Assembly: GCF_016858305.2 (NCBI RefSeq)
Contig: NZ_CP074436.1
Coordinates: 1,756,001-1,820,000, forward strand
Direction: 5' to 3'
Length of the DNA: 64,000 bases
DNA from: Polaribacter sp. Q13
GTDB lineage: Bacteria > Bacteroidota > Bacteroidia > Flavobacteriales > Flavobacteriaceae
In this document: in pieces, positions 54,699 to 64,000 of the stretch
Layout of the letters: every line of letters starts with the position of its first letter
Position numbering within the stretch: position 1 is the stretch's first letter
Program-made: the position numbers and the translations under genes
The notes under the pieces: model-generated
Seen by the model: only the letters and a program-made list of their open reading frames with translations
The model's database searches: none
Told to the model about the DNA's origin: nothing

Positions 54699-57600
54699 TT
54701 AGAAACTTTTTTCTATTTCGTCTTTAGGACCAACTAGAATCTTTTCATAAGCTCTCATACCCGTACCTGCTGGAATTCTCTTACCAACAATTACATTTTC
54801 TTTTAAGCCTTCTAATGTATCTATTTTACCACTTACAGCAGCCTCGTTTAATACTTTTGTAGTCTCTTGGAAAGAAGCTGCAGAAATAAACGATTTTGTT
54901 TGTAGTGATGCTCTTGTAATACCTTGTAACACTTGTTCTGCTGTTGCAGGTTTAGCATCTCTTGCTTCTACTAAGTTTTGATCATTTCTTCTTAACAAAG
55001 AATTTTCATCTCTTAATTGACGTGCAGAAATAATTTGACCTGGTTTTAAGTTTTCAGAATCTCCAGCATCTTCAACCACTTTCATTCCAAAAATTTCATC
55101 ATTATCTTTGATAAAGTCAATCTTATGAATTAATTGATTCTCTAAGAATAAAGTATCTCCAGAATCTATAATTTTAACTTTACGCATCATTTGACGAACA
55201 ACAACTTCGAAATGTTTGTCGTTAATTTTTACACCCTGTAAACGATATACTTCTTGTATTTCATTTACTAAGTACATTTGCACTGCAGAAGGCCCTTGAA
55301 TTCTTAAAATATCTGAAGGAGTTGTAGCTCCGTCTGATAACGGCATACCCGCTTTAATAAAGTCATTTTCTTGAACTAAAATCTGATTAGAAAGTTTTAC
55401 TAAATACTTGCTAATATCTCCAGTTTTAGATTCTACGATAATTTCTCTATTACCACGTTTAATTTTACCGAAAGAAACAACACCATCAATCTCAGAAACA
55501 ACAGATGGGTTAGAAGGATTACGTGCTTCGAATAACTCTGTTACACGTGGTAAACCTCCTGTAATATCCCCAGCTTTACCAGATTTTCTTGGTATTTTAA
55601 CTAAAGTATGACCTGTCTCTACTTTCTCTCCATCAGTTACCATTAAGTGTGCACCTAAAGGTAAACTATATGAACGTAAAGCATTACCGTCTTTATCTTC
55701 TACTATTAAAGATGGAATGATTTTCTTGTTCTTAGAATCAATCATTACAATCTCTTGGAAACCTGTTTGCTCATCAACTTCTACAGAGTAGTTAATACCT
55801 TGAAATAGATTATCAAACTTCACTTTTCCTTCAAACTCAGAAACAATAACCCCGTTAAATGGATCCCATTGTACAATTACATCTCCCTTTTTAATAGATT
55901 TACGCTCTTTATCAAAGATAATAGAACCGTAAGGTATAATATTTGTACTTTGAGTAATTCCGGTTTTCTTGTCTATAATCTTAATTTCTGCTGTTCTAGA
56001 AATTACAATTTCAACCTCTTTACCATCATTGTCTTTACCAACAACTGTGCGTAAATCGTCAATTACAACTTTACCGTCAAACTTAGCAATTAATTTATTT
56101 TCTTCAGAAATATTACCTGCAACCCCACCAACGTGGAATGTACGCAATGTTAACTGTGTACCAGGTTCTCCAATAGATTGTGCTGCAATTACACCAACTG
56201 CTTCACCAATTTGAACTTTGTTAAGCGTAGATAAACTCTGTCCGTAACATTTTGCACAAATACCTCTAGTAGATTCACAAGTTAATGCAGATCTAACTTC
56301 TACAGTATCAATTCCAGACTTCTCAACAGCCATTGCCAATTGATAAGTAATTGGTTGATTCGCTTTTAAAAGAAGCTCTTCTGTTAAAGGATGATAAACA
56401 TCGTTTAAAGAAACTCTACCTTCAATTCTTTCAGATAAAGGTTCTACAATCTCATCATTTTTCTTTAAAGGAGTTACTTCTAAACCTCTAAGTGTACCAC
56501 AATCCTCTTCGTTTACAATAACATCTTGAGAAACATCTACCAATCTACGTGTTAAGTAACCAGCATCTGCCGTTTTTAAGGCGGTATCTGCAAGTCCCTT
56601 ACGTGCACCGTGAGTAGAAATAAAGTATTCTAGAATTGATAAACCTTCCTTAAAGTTAGAAAGAATCGGATTCTCAATAATTTCTCCACCACCTGCAGTA
56701 GATTTTTTAGGTTTTGCCATTAATCCACGCATACCTGTTAACTGACGAATTTGTTCTTTAGAACCCCTTGCACCAGAATCAAGCATCATGTATACTGAGT
56801 TGAAACCTTGTTGATCTTCACGTAAACGTTTCATAGATAATTCAGTTAAATCATTATTGGTTCTACCCCAAATATCAATTACCTGATTGTAACGCTCTTT
56901 TTGCGTTAACATACCCATGTTATAATTTCCTACAATGATATCTACCTCTTTATTGGCTTCATCAATCATAGATTGTTTTTCTTTAGGAATAATAATATCC
57001 CCTAATGAGAATGATAAACCACCTTGGAAGGCAAATTTATATCCCATATTTTTTATATTATCTAAGAATTCTCCTGTAGTAGGAATGTTAGTCGCTTTTA
57101 AAATACCACCAATAATTCCACGTAAGTTTTTCTTAGTTAAAACTTCATTAATATAACCTGCAGCAGGAGGAACAACTTCGTTAAATAAAACTCTACCAAC
57201 AGTAGTTTTTATAATTTTTCTAACTTGTTCTCCATTTTCATCTACATCATAAGTTCTAACTTTAATTCCAGCATTTAAGTCTACCATTTCTTCGTTAAAA
57301 GCAATCGTAACTTCTTCTGGTGAATAAAAAGTTAAACCTTCTCCTTTAATATGAACTTCTGGAGTAGAAATTCTTTCTTTAGTCATATAATATAAACCAA
57401 GTACCATATCCTGAGAAGGTACCGTAACTGGAGCACCATTTGCAGGGTTTAAGATATTATGAGAAGCCAACATTAATAATTGTGCTTCTAAAATAGCTTC
57501 TGGTCCTAATGGCAAGTGAACTGCCATTTGATCCCCATCAAAATCCGCATTAAATGCAGAACATGCAAGTGGATGTAAACGAATAGCTTTCCCCTCAATT

Positions 57601-58973
57601 AACTTTGGTTGAAAAGCTTGTATACCAAGTCTGTGTAATGTAGGAGCTCTGTTTAATAAAACTGGATGTCCTTTAATTACATTTTCTAAAATATCCCAAA
57701 CAACTGGTTCTTTTCTATCTATTATTTTCTTTGCAGATTTTACTGTTTTTACAATTCCTCTTTCAATTAGCTTTCTAATAACAAAAGGTTTGTAAAGTTC
57801 AGCTGCCATATCTTTTGGCAATCCACACTCAGATAATCTCATTTCTGGTCCAACAACAATTACAGAACGCGCAGAATAATCAACACGCTTTCCTAATAAA
57901 TTCTGACGGAAACGTCCTTGTTTACCTTTTAATGAATCTGATAAAGATTTTAAAGGTCTGTTAGATTCAGTTTTTACTGCAGATGATTTACGTGTGTTAT
58001 CAAATAAAGAATCTACAGATTCTTGTAACATACGTTTCTCATTACGTAAAATAACTTCTGGAGCTTTTATCTCAACCAATCTTTTTAAACGATTGTTTCT
58101 AATAATAACTCTTCTATATAAATCATTTAAATCTGAAGTTGCAAAACGACCACCATCTAAAGGAACTAAAGGTCTTAATTCTGGTGGAATAACTGGTATA
58201 GCTTTCATAATCATCCATTCTGGATGATTCTCTCTATTTTTTTGAGAGTCTCTAAATGCTTCAACAACATTTAAACGCTTTAATGCTTCCGTTTTACGTT
58301 GTTTAGACGTCTCAGTGTTTGCTTTATGTCTTAATTCAAAAGACAACCCATCTAAATCGATACGTGCTAATAAATCAATTAAACATTCAGCACCCATTTT
58401 AGCGATAAACTTATTTGGGTCAGTATCATCTAAATATTGGTTATCTTGTGGTAACTCATCAGCAATATCTAAATATTCTTCTTCCGTTAAGAAATCCATT
58501 TTTTGTAATGGTTCTCCTTCCACATTCTTAGCAATACCCGGCTGAATTACTACATAACGTTCGTAGTAAATAATCATATCTAACTTCTTAGATGGTAAAC
58601 CTAAAAGGTATCCCATTTTGTTAGGTAATGATCTAAAATACCATATATGAGCAACAGGCACTACCAAATTGATATGCCCTACTCTATCTCTACGTACTTT
58701 CTTTTCAGTAACTTCTACACCACATCTATCACAAACGATACCTTTGTAGCGAATTCTTTTGTACTTTCCACAAGCACATTCATAATCCTTTACAGGACCA
58801 AAAATACGCTCACAAAATAAACCATCTCTTTCTGGTTTGTGCGTACGGTAATTTATAGTTTCTGGTTTTAAAACTTCACCTTTAGAAATTTCTAAAATAG
58901 CTTCTGGTGATGATAAACCAATTGAGATTTTGTTAAACTTTTTTACAGTGTATTTCTCTTGTTTTCTTGCCAT
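54699..58973 (-). CDS. rpoC: DNA-directed RNA polymerase subunit beta'
   Basis: A 1424-residue beta' subunit, the typical size for Bacteroidota. The N-terminal zinc site is [20 protein letters not shown] (about 66-85), and the catalytic Mg2+ motif is [12 protein letters not shown] (about 475-486). The bridge helix and trigger loop are present ([22 protein letters not shown], near 780-805, split), and the second zinc site is [11 protein letters not shown] (about 900-910). A trailing [26 protein letters not shown] end is seen as [17 protein letters not shown]. It follows rpoB in the classical order, separated by an 79-bp repeat-containing spacer. Confidence 0.99.
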   Translation of the reverse strand: MARKQEKYTVKKFNKISIGLSSPEAILEISKGEVLKPETINYRTHKPERDGLFCERIFGPVKDYECACGKYKRIRYKGIVCDRCGVEVTEKKVRRDRVGHINLVVPVAHIWYFRSLPNKMGYLLGLPSKKLDMIIYYERYVVIQPGIAKNVEGEPLQKMDFLTEEEYLDIADELPQDNQYLDDTDPNKFIAKMGAECLIDLLARIDLDGLSFELRHKANTETSKQRKTEALKRLNVVEAFRDSQKNRENHPEWMIMKAIPVIPPELRPLVPLDGGRFATSDLNDLYRRVIIRNNRLKRLVEIKAPEVILRNEKRMLQESVDSLFDNTRKSSAVKTESNRPLKSLSDSLKGKQGRFRQNLLGKRVDYSARSVIVVGPEMRLSECGLPKDMAAELYKPFVIRKLIERGIVKTVKSAKKIIDRKEPVVWDILENVIKGHPVLLNRAPTLHRLGIQAFQPKLIEGKAIRLHPLACSAFNADFDGDQMAVHLPLGPEAILEAQLLMLASHNILNPANGAPVTVPSQDMVLGLYYMTKERISTPEVHIKGEGLTFYSPEEVTIAFNEEMVDLNAGIKVRTYDVDENGEQVRKIIKTTVGRVLFNEVVPPAAGYINEVLTKKNLRGIIGGILKATNIPTTGEFLDNIKNMGYKFAFQGGLSFSLGDIIIPKEKQSMIDEANKEVDIIVGNYNMGMLTQKERYNQVIDIWGRTNNDLTELSMKRLREDQQGFNSVYMMLDSGARGSKEQIRQLTGMRGLMAKPKKSTAGGGEIIENPILSNFKEGLSILEYFISTHGARKGLADTALKTADAGYLTRRLVDVSQDVIVNEEDCGTLRGLEVTPLKKNDEIVEPLSERIEGRVSLNDVYHPLTEELLLKANQPITYQLAMAVEKSGIDTVEVRSALTCESTRGICAKCYGQSLSTLNKVQIGEAVGVIAAQSIGEPGTQLTLRTFHVGGVAGNISEENKLIAKFDGKVVIDDLRTVVGKDNDGKEVEIVISRTAEIKIIDKKTGITQSTNIIPYGSIIFDKERKSIKKGDVIVQWDPFNGVIVSEFEGKVKFDNLFQGINYSVEVDEQTGFQEIVMIDSKNKKIIPSLIVEDKDGNALRSYSLPLGAHLMVTDGEKVETGHTLVKIPRKSGKAGDITGGLPRVTELFEARNPSNPSVVSEIDGVVSFGKIKRGNREIIVESKTGDISKYLVKLSNQILVQENDFIKAGMPLSDGATTPSDILRIQGPSAVQMYLVNEIQEVYRLQGVKINDKHFEVVVRQMMRKVKIIDSGDTLFLENQLIHKIDFIKDNDEIFGMKVVEDAGDSENLKPGQIISARQLRDENSLLRRNDQNLVEARDAKPATAEQVLQGITRASLQTKSFISAASFQETTKVLNEAAVSGKIDTLEGLKENVIVGKRIPAGTGMRAYEKILVGPKDEIEKSF

Positions 58974-58984
58974 GTCTTTTGATA

Positions 58985-59040
58985 AGTATTCAGTTGGCAG
59001 TATTCAGTTTTCAGTAACAAAATTGCTACTGAAAACTGGT
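58985..59040. repeat. Inverted repeat in the rpoB-rpoC spacer
   Basis: CAGTTTTCAGTA (59005-59016) pairs exactly with TACTGAAAACTG (59027-59038) across a 10-nt loop. The repeat family (CTGAAAACTG(G/C)TTACTG) also occurs near 7355-7371 between tgt and the LptF/G gene. It may be a dispersed intergenic element; an RNA-processing or attenuation role is not shown. Confidence 0.65.
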
Positions 59041-59052
59041 TACTGAAAAAAT

Positions 59053-62000
59053 TTATTCTTCTAATCTAACGTCTAAACCTAAACCTTTAAGTTCATGCAT
59101 TAATACGTTAAATGACTCTGGTAAACCTGGTTCTGGCATAGCTTCACCTTTCACAATACTTTCGTATGTTTTAGCTCTTCCCATTACATCATCCGATTTC
59201 ACAGTTAAGATTTCTCTTAAGATACTTGATGCACCATAAGCCTCAAGTGCCCAAACTTCCATCTCTCCAAAACGCTGACCTCCAAATTGTGCTTTACCAC
59301 CTAAAGGTTGTTGTGTAATTAATGAATATGGTCCTATAGAACGAGCGTGCATTTTATCATCAATCATGTGTCCTAACTTAATCATATAAATGATACCCAC
59401 CGTTGCTGGTTGATCGAAACGCTTTCCTGTTCCACCATCATATAAATAAGTATGACCAAATCTAGGTACACCTGCTGTATCTGTAATCTCATTAATCTGA
59501 TCTAAAGACGCTCCATCAAAAATTGGTGTTGCATATTTAGTCCCTAATTTTTGACCTGCCCAACCAAGAACAGTTTCATAAATCTGACCAATGTTCATAC
59601 GAGATGGTACCCCTAATGGATTTAATACGATGTCTACTGGAGTTCCGTCTTCTAAGAAAGGCATATCTTCTGCTCTTACAATACGAGCAACAATACCTTT
59701 ATTACCATGACGTCCTGCCATTTTATCACCAACTTTTAATTTACGTTTCTTAGCGATGTAAATTTTAGCTAGTTTTAAAATTCCTGCAGGTAATTCATCC
59801 CCTACAGAGATTGTAAATTTTTGACGACGTAAAGAACCTTGTAAATCATTTACTTTAATTTTGTAGTTGTGAACTAATTCACCTACTAAATTATTTAATT
59901 CTTTATCTGTTGTCCAAGAACCTGTTAAATGCACATAATCATCCACAGAGTTTAACATTTTAAGCGTATACTTTTTACCTTTTGGTAAAACTTCTTCCCC
60001 TAAATCATTAAAAACTCCCTGTGACGTTTTACCACTAATAAGTAAAAACAATTTATCTATTAAAACATCTTTTAAACCTTCGAATTTAGATACAAAAGAA
60101 GCTTCTAATTTACCAACTGCTTCTTTATCTCTTAACCTCTTGTTTTTATCCTTAACAGCTCTTCTAAATAACTTTTTATCAATTACTACACCATGTAATG
60201 ATGGAGAAGCTTTTAATGATGCATCTTTTACATCACCTGCTTTATCACCAAATATAGCACGTAATAATTTTTCTTCCGGAGTAGGATCAGATTCACCTTT
60301 AGGAGTAATTTTACCAATTAAAATATCTCCAGGATGAACTTCTGCTCCAATACGGATCATACCATTCTCATCTAAATCTTTAGTAGCTTCTTCAGAAACA
60401 TTAGGAATATCATTAGTTAACTCTTCAGTTCCCAATTTTGTATCTCTTACGTCTAAAGAATACTCATCAATATGAATAGATGTAAATATATCTTCACGAA
60501 CAACTTTTTCAGAAATTACAATCGCATCCTCAAAGTTATACCCTTTCCAAGGCATAAAGGCTACTTTCATATTTCTTCCTAAAGCTAATTCTCCTTTTTG
60601 TGTTGCATAACCTTCACAAAGAACTTGTCCTTCTTCTACTCTATCCCCTTTTTCTACAATTGGTTTTAGGTTGATGTTTGTTCCTTGATTCGTTTTTCTA
60701 AATTTAATTAAGTTATAAGAAACTTCATCAGATTCAAAACTTACAAGTTTTTCTTCCTCTGTTCTATCATACTTAATTGTAATTCTATTTGCATCTACAT
60801 AAGTTACCTCACCAGCTCCTTCTGCATTGATTAAAATACGAGAATCTTTTGCAACTCTACGTTCTAACCCTGTACCTACAATTGGAGATTCCGGTCTTAA
60901 TAATGGAACTGCCTGACGCATCATGTTAGATCCCATCAATGCTCTATTCGCATCATCATGTTCCAAGAAAGGAATTAAAGATGCAGAAATCGATGCAATT
61001 TGATTTGGTGCAACATCCATATAATCAATCTCAATTGGATTCACCACAGGGAAATCACCACCTTCACGAGCAATCACTCTTTCAGCAACAAAACTTCCGT
61101 CTTCATTTAATTCTAAGTTAGATTGAGCAAATTTCATTCCCTCTTCTTCCTCAGCACTTAAATAGGTAGGTTCTACTGTTTCTACAACACCCTCATTCAC
61201 TTTTCTATACGGAGTCTCAATAAATCCTAAATTATTCACTTTTGCAAATACAGAAAGTGAAGAAATTAAACCAATATTTGGTCCCTCAGGAGTTTCAATC
61301 GGACATAAACGTCCGTAGTGAGTATAGTGAACATCACGTACCTCAAAACCAGCTCTTTCTCTAGATAAACCACCAGGTCCAAGTGCAGATAATCTACGCT
61401 TATGTGTAATCTCTGCTAATGGATTCGTTTGATCCATAAACTGAGATAATTGGTTGGTACCAAAGAATGAATTAATTACAGATGATAATGTTTTTGCATT
61501 AATCAAATCGATAGGTGTAAACACCTCGTTATCACGCACATTCATACGTTCACGAATTGTTCTAGCCATACGTGCTAAACCAACACCAAACTGACTAGCT
61601 AATTGTTCTCCAACAGTTCTTACACGTCTATTAGATAAGTGATCAATATCATCTACCTCCGCTTTAGAATTGATTAACTCAATTAAATATTTTATAATAG
61701 TAATAATATCTAATTTTGTTAATACCTTTTGGTCAATCGGTTCATTTAACTGAAGTTTAGTGTTCATTCTAAAACGACCAACTTCACCCAAATTATATCT
61801 TTGTTCAGAAAAGAATAACTTATCTATAATACCTCTTGCAGTCTCCTCATCTGGCGGTTCTGCATTACGTAATTGTCTATAAATATGCTCTACTGCTTCT
61901 TTTTCAGAATTGGTAGGATCTTTCTGTAATGTATTATGAATAATAGCATAATCTGCCATATCGTTATCTACTTTATGTAGTAAAACGGTTTTAGCACCTG

Positions 62001-62862
62001 CTTCTATTATTTCATCAATGTGTTCTTTTTCTAAAATAGTATCACGATCAAAAATAATTTCATTTCTTTCGATTGATACAACTTCTCCAGTATCTTCATC
62101 CACAAAATCTTCATGCCAAGTTTTTAAAACTCTAGCAGCCAATTTGCGACCTAATACTTTTTTTAATCCAGCTTTTGAAACCTTCACCTCTTCTGCAAGG
62201 TCAAAAATCTCTAAAATATCTTTATCTCTTTCAAAACCGATGGCTCTGAATAATGTTGTTACTGGTAATTTTTTCTTTCTATCAATATAAGCATACATTA
62301 CTTGATTGATGTCGGTAGCAAATTCTATCCAAGAACCTTTAAAAGGAATTACCCTAGCTGAATATAATTTTGTACCATTTGCATGGAAAGATTGTCCAAA
62401 GAATACACCAGGAGACCTGTGTAATTGAGAAACTACAACACGTTCTGCACCATTTATTACAAAGGTACCAGAGTTAGTCATATAAGGTATTGTACCAAGA
62501 TAAACATCTTGAACAATAGTTTCGAAATCTTCATGTTCTGGATCTGTACAGTACAATTTTAGACGTGCCTTTAAAGGGACACTGTGCGTTAAACCTCTCT
62601 CAATACATTCTTGTATAGAATATCTTGGTGGGTCTACGAAGTAATCTAAAAATTCTAAAACGAATTGATTTCTTGTATCTGTAATTGGAAAGTTATCCAT
62701 GAAGGTTTTGTACAAACCTTCTTCACCTCTTTCTTCTGCCTTAGTTTGAAGTTGGAAAAAATCTTGGAAAGATTTTACCTGAATATCCAAAAAATCTGGA
62801 TATTCCTTAATCATTTGAGAAGTAGCGAAGTTGATTCTTTCAGTAGTGTTTTTCGTTGCCAA
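59053..62862 (-). CDS. rpoB: DNA-directed RNA polymerase subunit beta
   Basis: A 1269-residue beta subunit. The rifampicin-binding cluster reads [17 protein letters not shown] and [20 protein letters not shown] with no obvious resistance change in the core residues; other landmarks are [32 protein letters not shown] and the C-terminal [19 protein letters not shown]. It forms most of the active-site pincer with RpoC. It follows rplL after a 147-bp spacer with two hairpins that may tune its expression. Confidence 0.99.
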   Translation of the reverse strand: MATKNTTERINFATSQMIKEYPDFLDIQVKSFQDFFQLQTKAEERGEEGLYKTFMDNFPITDTRNQFVLEFLDYFVDPPRYSIQECIERGLTHSVPLKARLKLYCTDPEHEDFETIVQDVYLGTIPYMTNSGTFVINGAERVVVSQLHRSPGVFFGQSFHANGTKLYSARVIPFKGSWIEFATDINQVMYAYIDRKKKLPVTTLFRAIGFERDKDILEIFDLAEEVKVSKAGLKKVLGRKLAARVLKTWHEDFVDEDTGEVVSIERNEIIFDRDTILEKEHIDEIIEAGAKTVLLHKVDNDMADYAIIHNTLQKDPTNSEKEAVEHIYRQLRNAEPPDEETARGIIDKLFFSEQRYNLGEVGRFRMNTKLQLNEPIDQKVLTKLDIITIIKYLIELINSKAEVDDIDHLSNRRVRTVGEQLASQFGVGLARMARTIRERMNVRDNEVFTPIDLINAKTLSSVINSFFGTNQLSQFMDQTNPLAEITHKRRLSALGPGGLSRERAGFEVRDVHYTHYGRLCPIETPEGPNIGLISSLSVFAKVNNLGFIETPYRKVNEGVVETVEPTYLSAEEEEGMKFAQSNLELNEDGSFVAERVIAREGGDFPVVNPIEIDYMDVAPNQIASISASLIPFLEHDDANRALMGSNMMRQAVPLLRPESPIVGTGLERRVAKDSRILINAEGAGEVTYVDANRITIKYDRTEEEKLVSFESDEVSYNLIKFRKTNQGTNINLKPIVEKGDRVEEGQVLCEGYATQKGELALGRNMKVAFMPWKGYNFEDAIVISEKVVREDIFTSIHIDEYSLDVRDTKLGTEELTNDIPNVSEEATKDLDENGMIRIGAEVHPGDILIGKITPKGESDPTPEEKLLRAIFGDKAGDVKDASLKASPSLHGVVIDKKLFRRAVKDKNKRLRDKEAVGKLEASFVSKFEGLKDVLIDKLFLLISGKTSQGVFNDLGEEVLPKGKKYTLKMLNSVDDYVHLTGSWTTDKELNNLVGELVHNYKIKVNDLQGSLRRQKFTISVGDELPAGILKLAKIYIAKKRKLKVGDKMAGRHGNKGIVARIVRAEDMPFLEDGTPVDIVLNPLGVPSRMNIGQIYETVLGWAGQKLGTKYATPIFDGASLDQINEITDTAGVPRFGHTYLYDGGTGKRFDQPATVGIIYMIKLGHMIDDKMHARSIGPYSLITQQPLGGKAQFGGQRFGEMEVWALEAYGASSILREILTVKSDDVMGRAKTYESIVKGEAMPEPGLPESFNVLMHELKGLGLDVRLEE

Positions 62863-62924
62863 AAGAGAATATTTTTTTGATTAAAATCTGAAATAAAAAT
62901 AAAAAACGAATATATACACAAAAT

Positions 62925-63000
62925 GGTTTAGGTCTAAAAACGTTAGTTCTTAGTACCTAAACCTAAATTTGTTTTCCCGTTTCGAATACTCGAACTCGGG
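62925..63000 (-). promoter_or_regulatory. Hairpins in the rplL-rpoB spacer
   Basis: A 9-bp stem GGTTTAGGT/ACCTAAACC (62925-62933/62955-62963) and a second hairpin with TTCGA/TCGAA core (62981-62985/62990-62994) and outer CCCG/CGGG (62976-62979/62997-63000). In other bacteria this spacer holds an attenuator or RNase processing site; a similar role is inferred. Confidence 0.4.
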
Positions 63001-63009
63001 ACAAAATGC

Positions 63010-63384
63010 TTACTTAAGCTCTACCTCAGCTCCAGCTTCTTCTAAAGATTTTTTAAGACCTTCAGCCTCATCTTTAGATACACCTTCTTTTACTGCTGCT
63101 GGTGCGCTATCTACGATACCTTTAGCTTCTTTTAATCCTAAACCAGTTAATTCTTTAACTAATTTTACAACTGCTAATTTAGAAGAACCTGCTGCTGTTA
63201 AGATAACATCAAATTCAGTTTGCTCATCTGCTGCGTCTTCTCCTGCTGCTGCTGGACCTGCTACTGCTACTGCTGCTGCTGCTGGCTCAATACCATATTC
63301 ATCTTTTAAAATAGTAGCTAATTCATTAACTTCTTTTACTGTTAAGTTAACTAATTGCTCTGCGAAATCTTTTAATTCTGCCAT
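63010..63384 (-). CDS. rplL: 50S ribosomal protein L7/L12
   Basis: A 124-residue stalk protein. N-terminal dimerisation domain ([20 protein letters not shown]), Ala/Glu/Gly-rich hinge (about 35-52), and the C-terminal factor-binding domain with [21 protein letters not shown] and [17 protein letters not shown]. It binds L10 and recruits translation factors. Located between rplJ (51-bp gap) and rpoB. Confidence 0.99.
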   Translation of the reverse strand: MAELKDFAEQLVNLTVKEVNELATILKDEYGIEPAAAAVAVAGPAAAGEDAADEQTEFDVILTAAGSSKLAVVKLVKELTGLGLKEAKGIVDSAPAAVKEGVSKDEAEGLKKSLEEAGAEVELK

Positions 63385-63435
63385 TTTAATTTTGTTTTAA
63401 AAATTTTGTTTATTATAGTTTATTTGTGCGCGTAA

Positions 63436-63951
63436 TTATTTTTCAGATAATGTTTTAATAATACCTGAAAGTGTTTGTCCACCAGACTGTAATGCTGAAA
63501 TAACATTTTTAGCTGGAGACTGTAATAATCCAATGATTTCTCCAATTAACTCTTCTCTAGATTTAATATCTACTAAAGCACCTAATTGATCATCTCCGAT
63601 ATATACAGATTCTTCTGCAAATGCACCTTTTAATAAAGGTATACTTCCTTTCTTTCTGAAATCTTTGATTAATTTTGCTGGCGCATTTGCTGCTTCAGCA
63701 ATCATCATTGATGTATTACCTTTTAATACTGTTGGTAAGTCTCCAAAATCTTTATCTGAAGCTTCCATTGCTTTTGCAAGTAATGTATTCTTAACAACTG
63801 ATAACTGAACTCCTGCTTTAAAACAAGCTCTACGTAAATTAGAGGTAGTTTGAGCATCTAAGCCAGAAATATCTGCTAAATATAATGTGTTAGTTCCTGC
63901 TAATACTGCTGTTAAATCTTGTATTACTTGTGATTTCTCTTCTCTAGTCAT
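63436..63951 (-). CDS. rplJ: 50S ribosomal protein L10
   Basis: A 171-residue L10 that anchors the L7/L12 stalk to 23S rRNA. It begins MTREEKSQVIQDLTAVLAGT and has the LYLADISGLDAQTTSNLRR and VVKNTLLAKA blocks; the C-terminal helix (LQSGGQTLSGIIKTLSEK) binds L7/L12 dimers. Only 19 bp separates it from the rplA stop, so the usual L10 leader regulation may be compressed here. Confidence 0.99.
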   Translation of the reverse strand: MTREEKSQVIQDLTAVLAGTNTLYLADISGLDAQTTSNLRRACFKAGVQLSVVKNTLLAKAMEASDKDFGDLPTVLKGNTSMMIAEAANAPAKLIKDFRKKGSIPLLKGAFAEESVYIGDDQLGALVDIKSREELIGEIIGLLQSPAKNVISALQSGGQTLSGIIKTLSEK

Positions 63952-63970
63952 AATTATAAGTTTTAACGTA

Positions 63971-64000
63971 TTAAACAGCTTTCACCTCAACAGCAATACT
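63971..64000 (-). CDS. rplA: 50S ribosomal protein L1, C-terminal end only (truncated by window edge)
   Basis: The last nine codons and stop of a leftward gene are visible, reading SIAVEVKAV then TAA. Gene order L1-L10-L7/L12-RpoB-RpoC is invariant, so this is L1 by context; the sequence visible is too short to prove it. Confidence 0.75.
   Translation of the reverse strand, partial: SIAVEVKAV

Overview
The window is AT-rich chromosomal DNA from a marine-type Flavobacteriaceae bacterium (phylum Bacteroidota); the genus cannot be fixed by eye, and Polaribacter or Tenacibaculum relatives are plausible. The basis is a type IX secretion C-terminal sorting domain, SusD-era outer-membrane families such as DUF4270, TAnnTTTG-type promoter elements, the near absence of Shine-Dalgarno sequences, the HYC_CC_PP family, and dispersed palindromic repeats of the kind common in Flavobacteriia.

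Layout. 1-4180 (+): 3' end of a secreted M64-type peptidase, a DUF3095 cyclase-fold protein, a NYN/LOTUS protein and a TlpA-like lipoprotein. 4256-12378 (-): housekeeping genes accA, a DMT exporter, an LptF/G permease, tgt, rluF, an outer-membrane protein and a DUF4270 lipoprotein; a candidate structured RNA lies at 8705-8816. 12609-17129: Kelch lipoprotein, LytS/LytTR two-component pair, AlkB-like dioxygenase, sugar-nucleotidyltransferase-like protein. 17205-19660: an OmpA-family gene truncated by an IS256-variant insertion sequence whose transposase is itself broken, then about 1 kb of decayed DNA. 19664-30179 (-): a copper (silver) efflux operon, in transcription order HYC_CC_PP protein, CusA, TolC, CopA, CusB, a 52-aa membrane protein and an HMA lipoprotein, ending at a clear terminator.

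30519-32212 (+): SRAP (YedK/HMCES) and EcsC proteins. 32460-50346 (+) is a defence island of about 18 kb: hsdR, a RhuM-Fic protein, hsdM and hsdS; then, overlapping the hsdS stop, a membrane-anchored KAP NTPase, an OGG-fold glycosylase-like protein, a PDDEXK_4 nuclease and three small unknowns; then an McrBC pair whose McrB has a long unrecognised N-terminus. A broken excisionase-like HTH gene and a tRNA-Ser(TGA) gene mark the right edge, which suggests an old integrative island beside a tRNA. No integrase is present in the window.

51676-64000 returns to the core genome: aroC, a polytopic mannosyltransferase-like protein, a DUF3467 protein, and the rpoC/rpoB/rplL/rplJ/rplA cluster read leftward.

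The most unusual items are the KAP/OGG-like/PDDEXK module coupled to hsdS, intergenic-type repeats inserted in frame in the CusA gene, the candidate structured RNA, and a Tgt enzyme with no cysteines where the zinc ligands normally lie.
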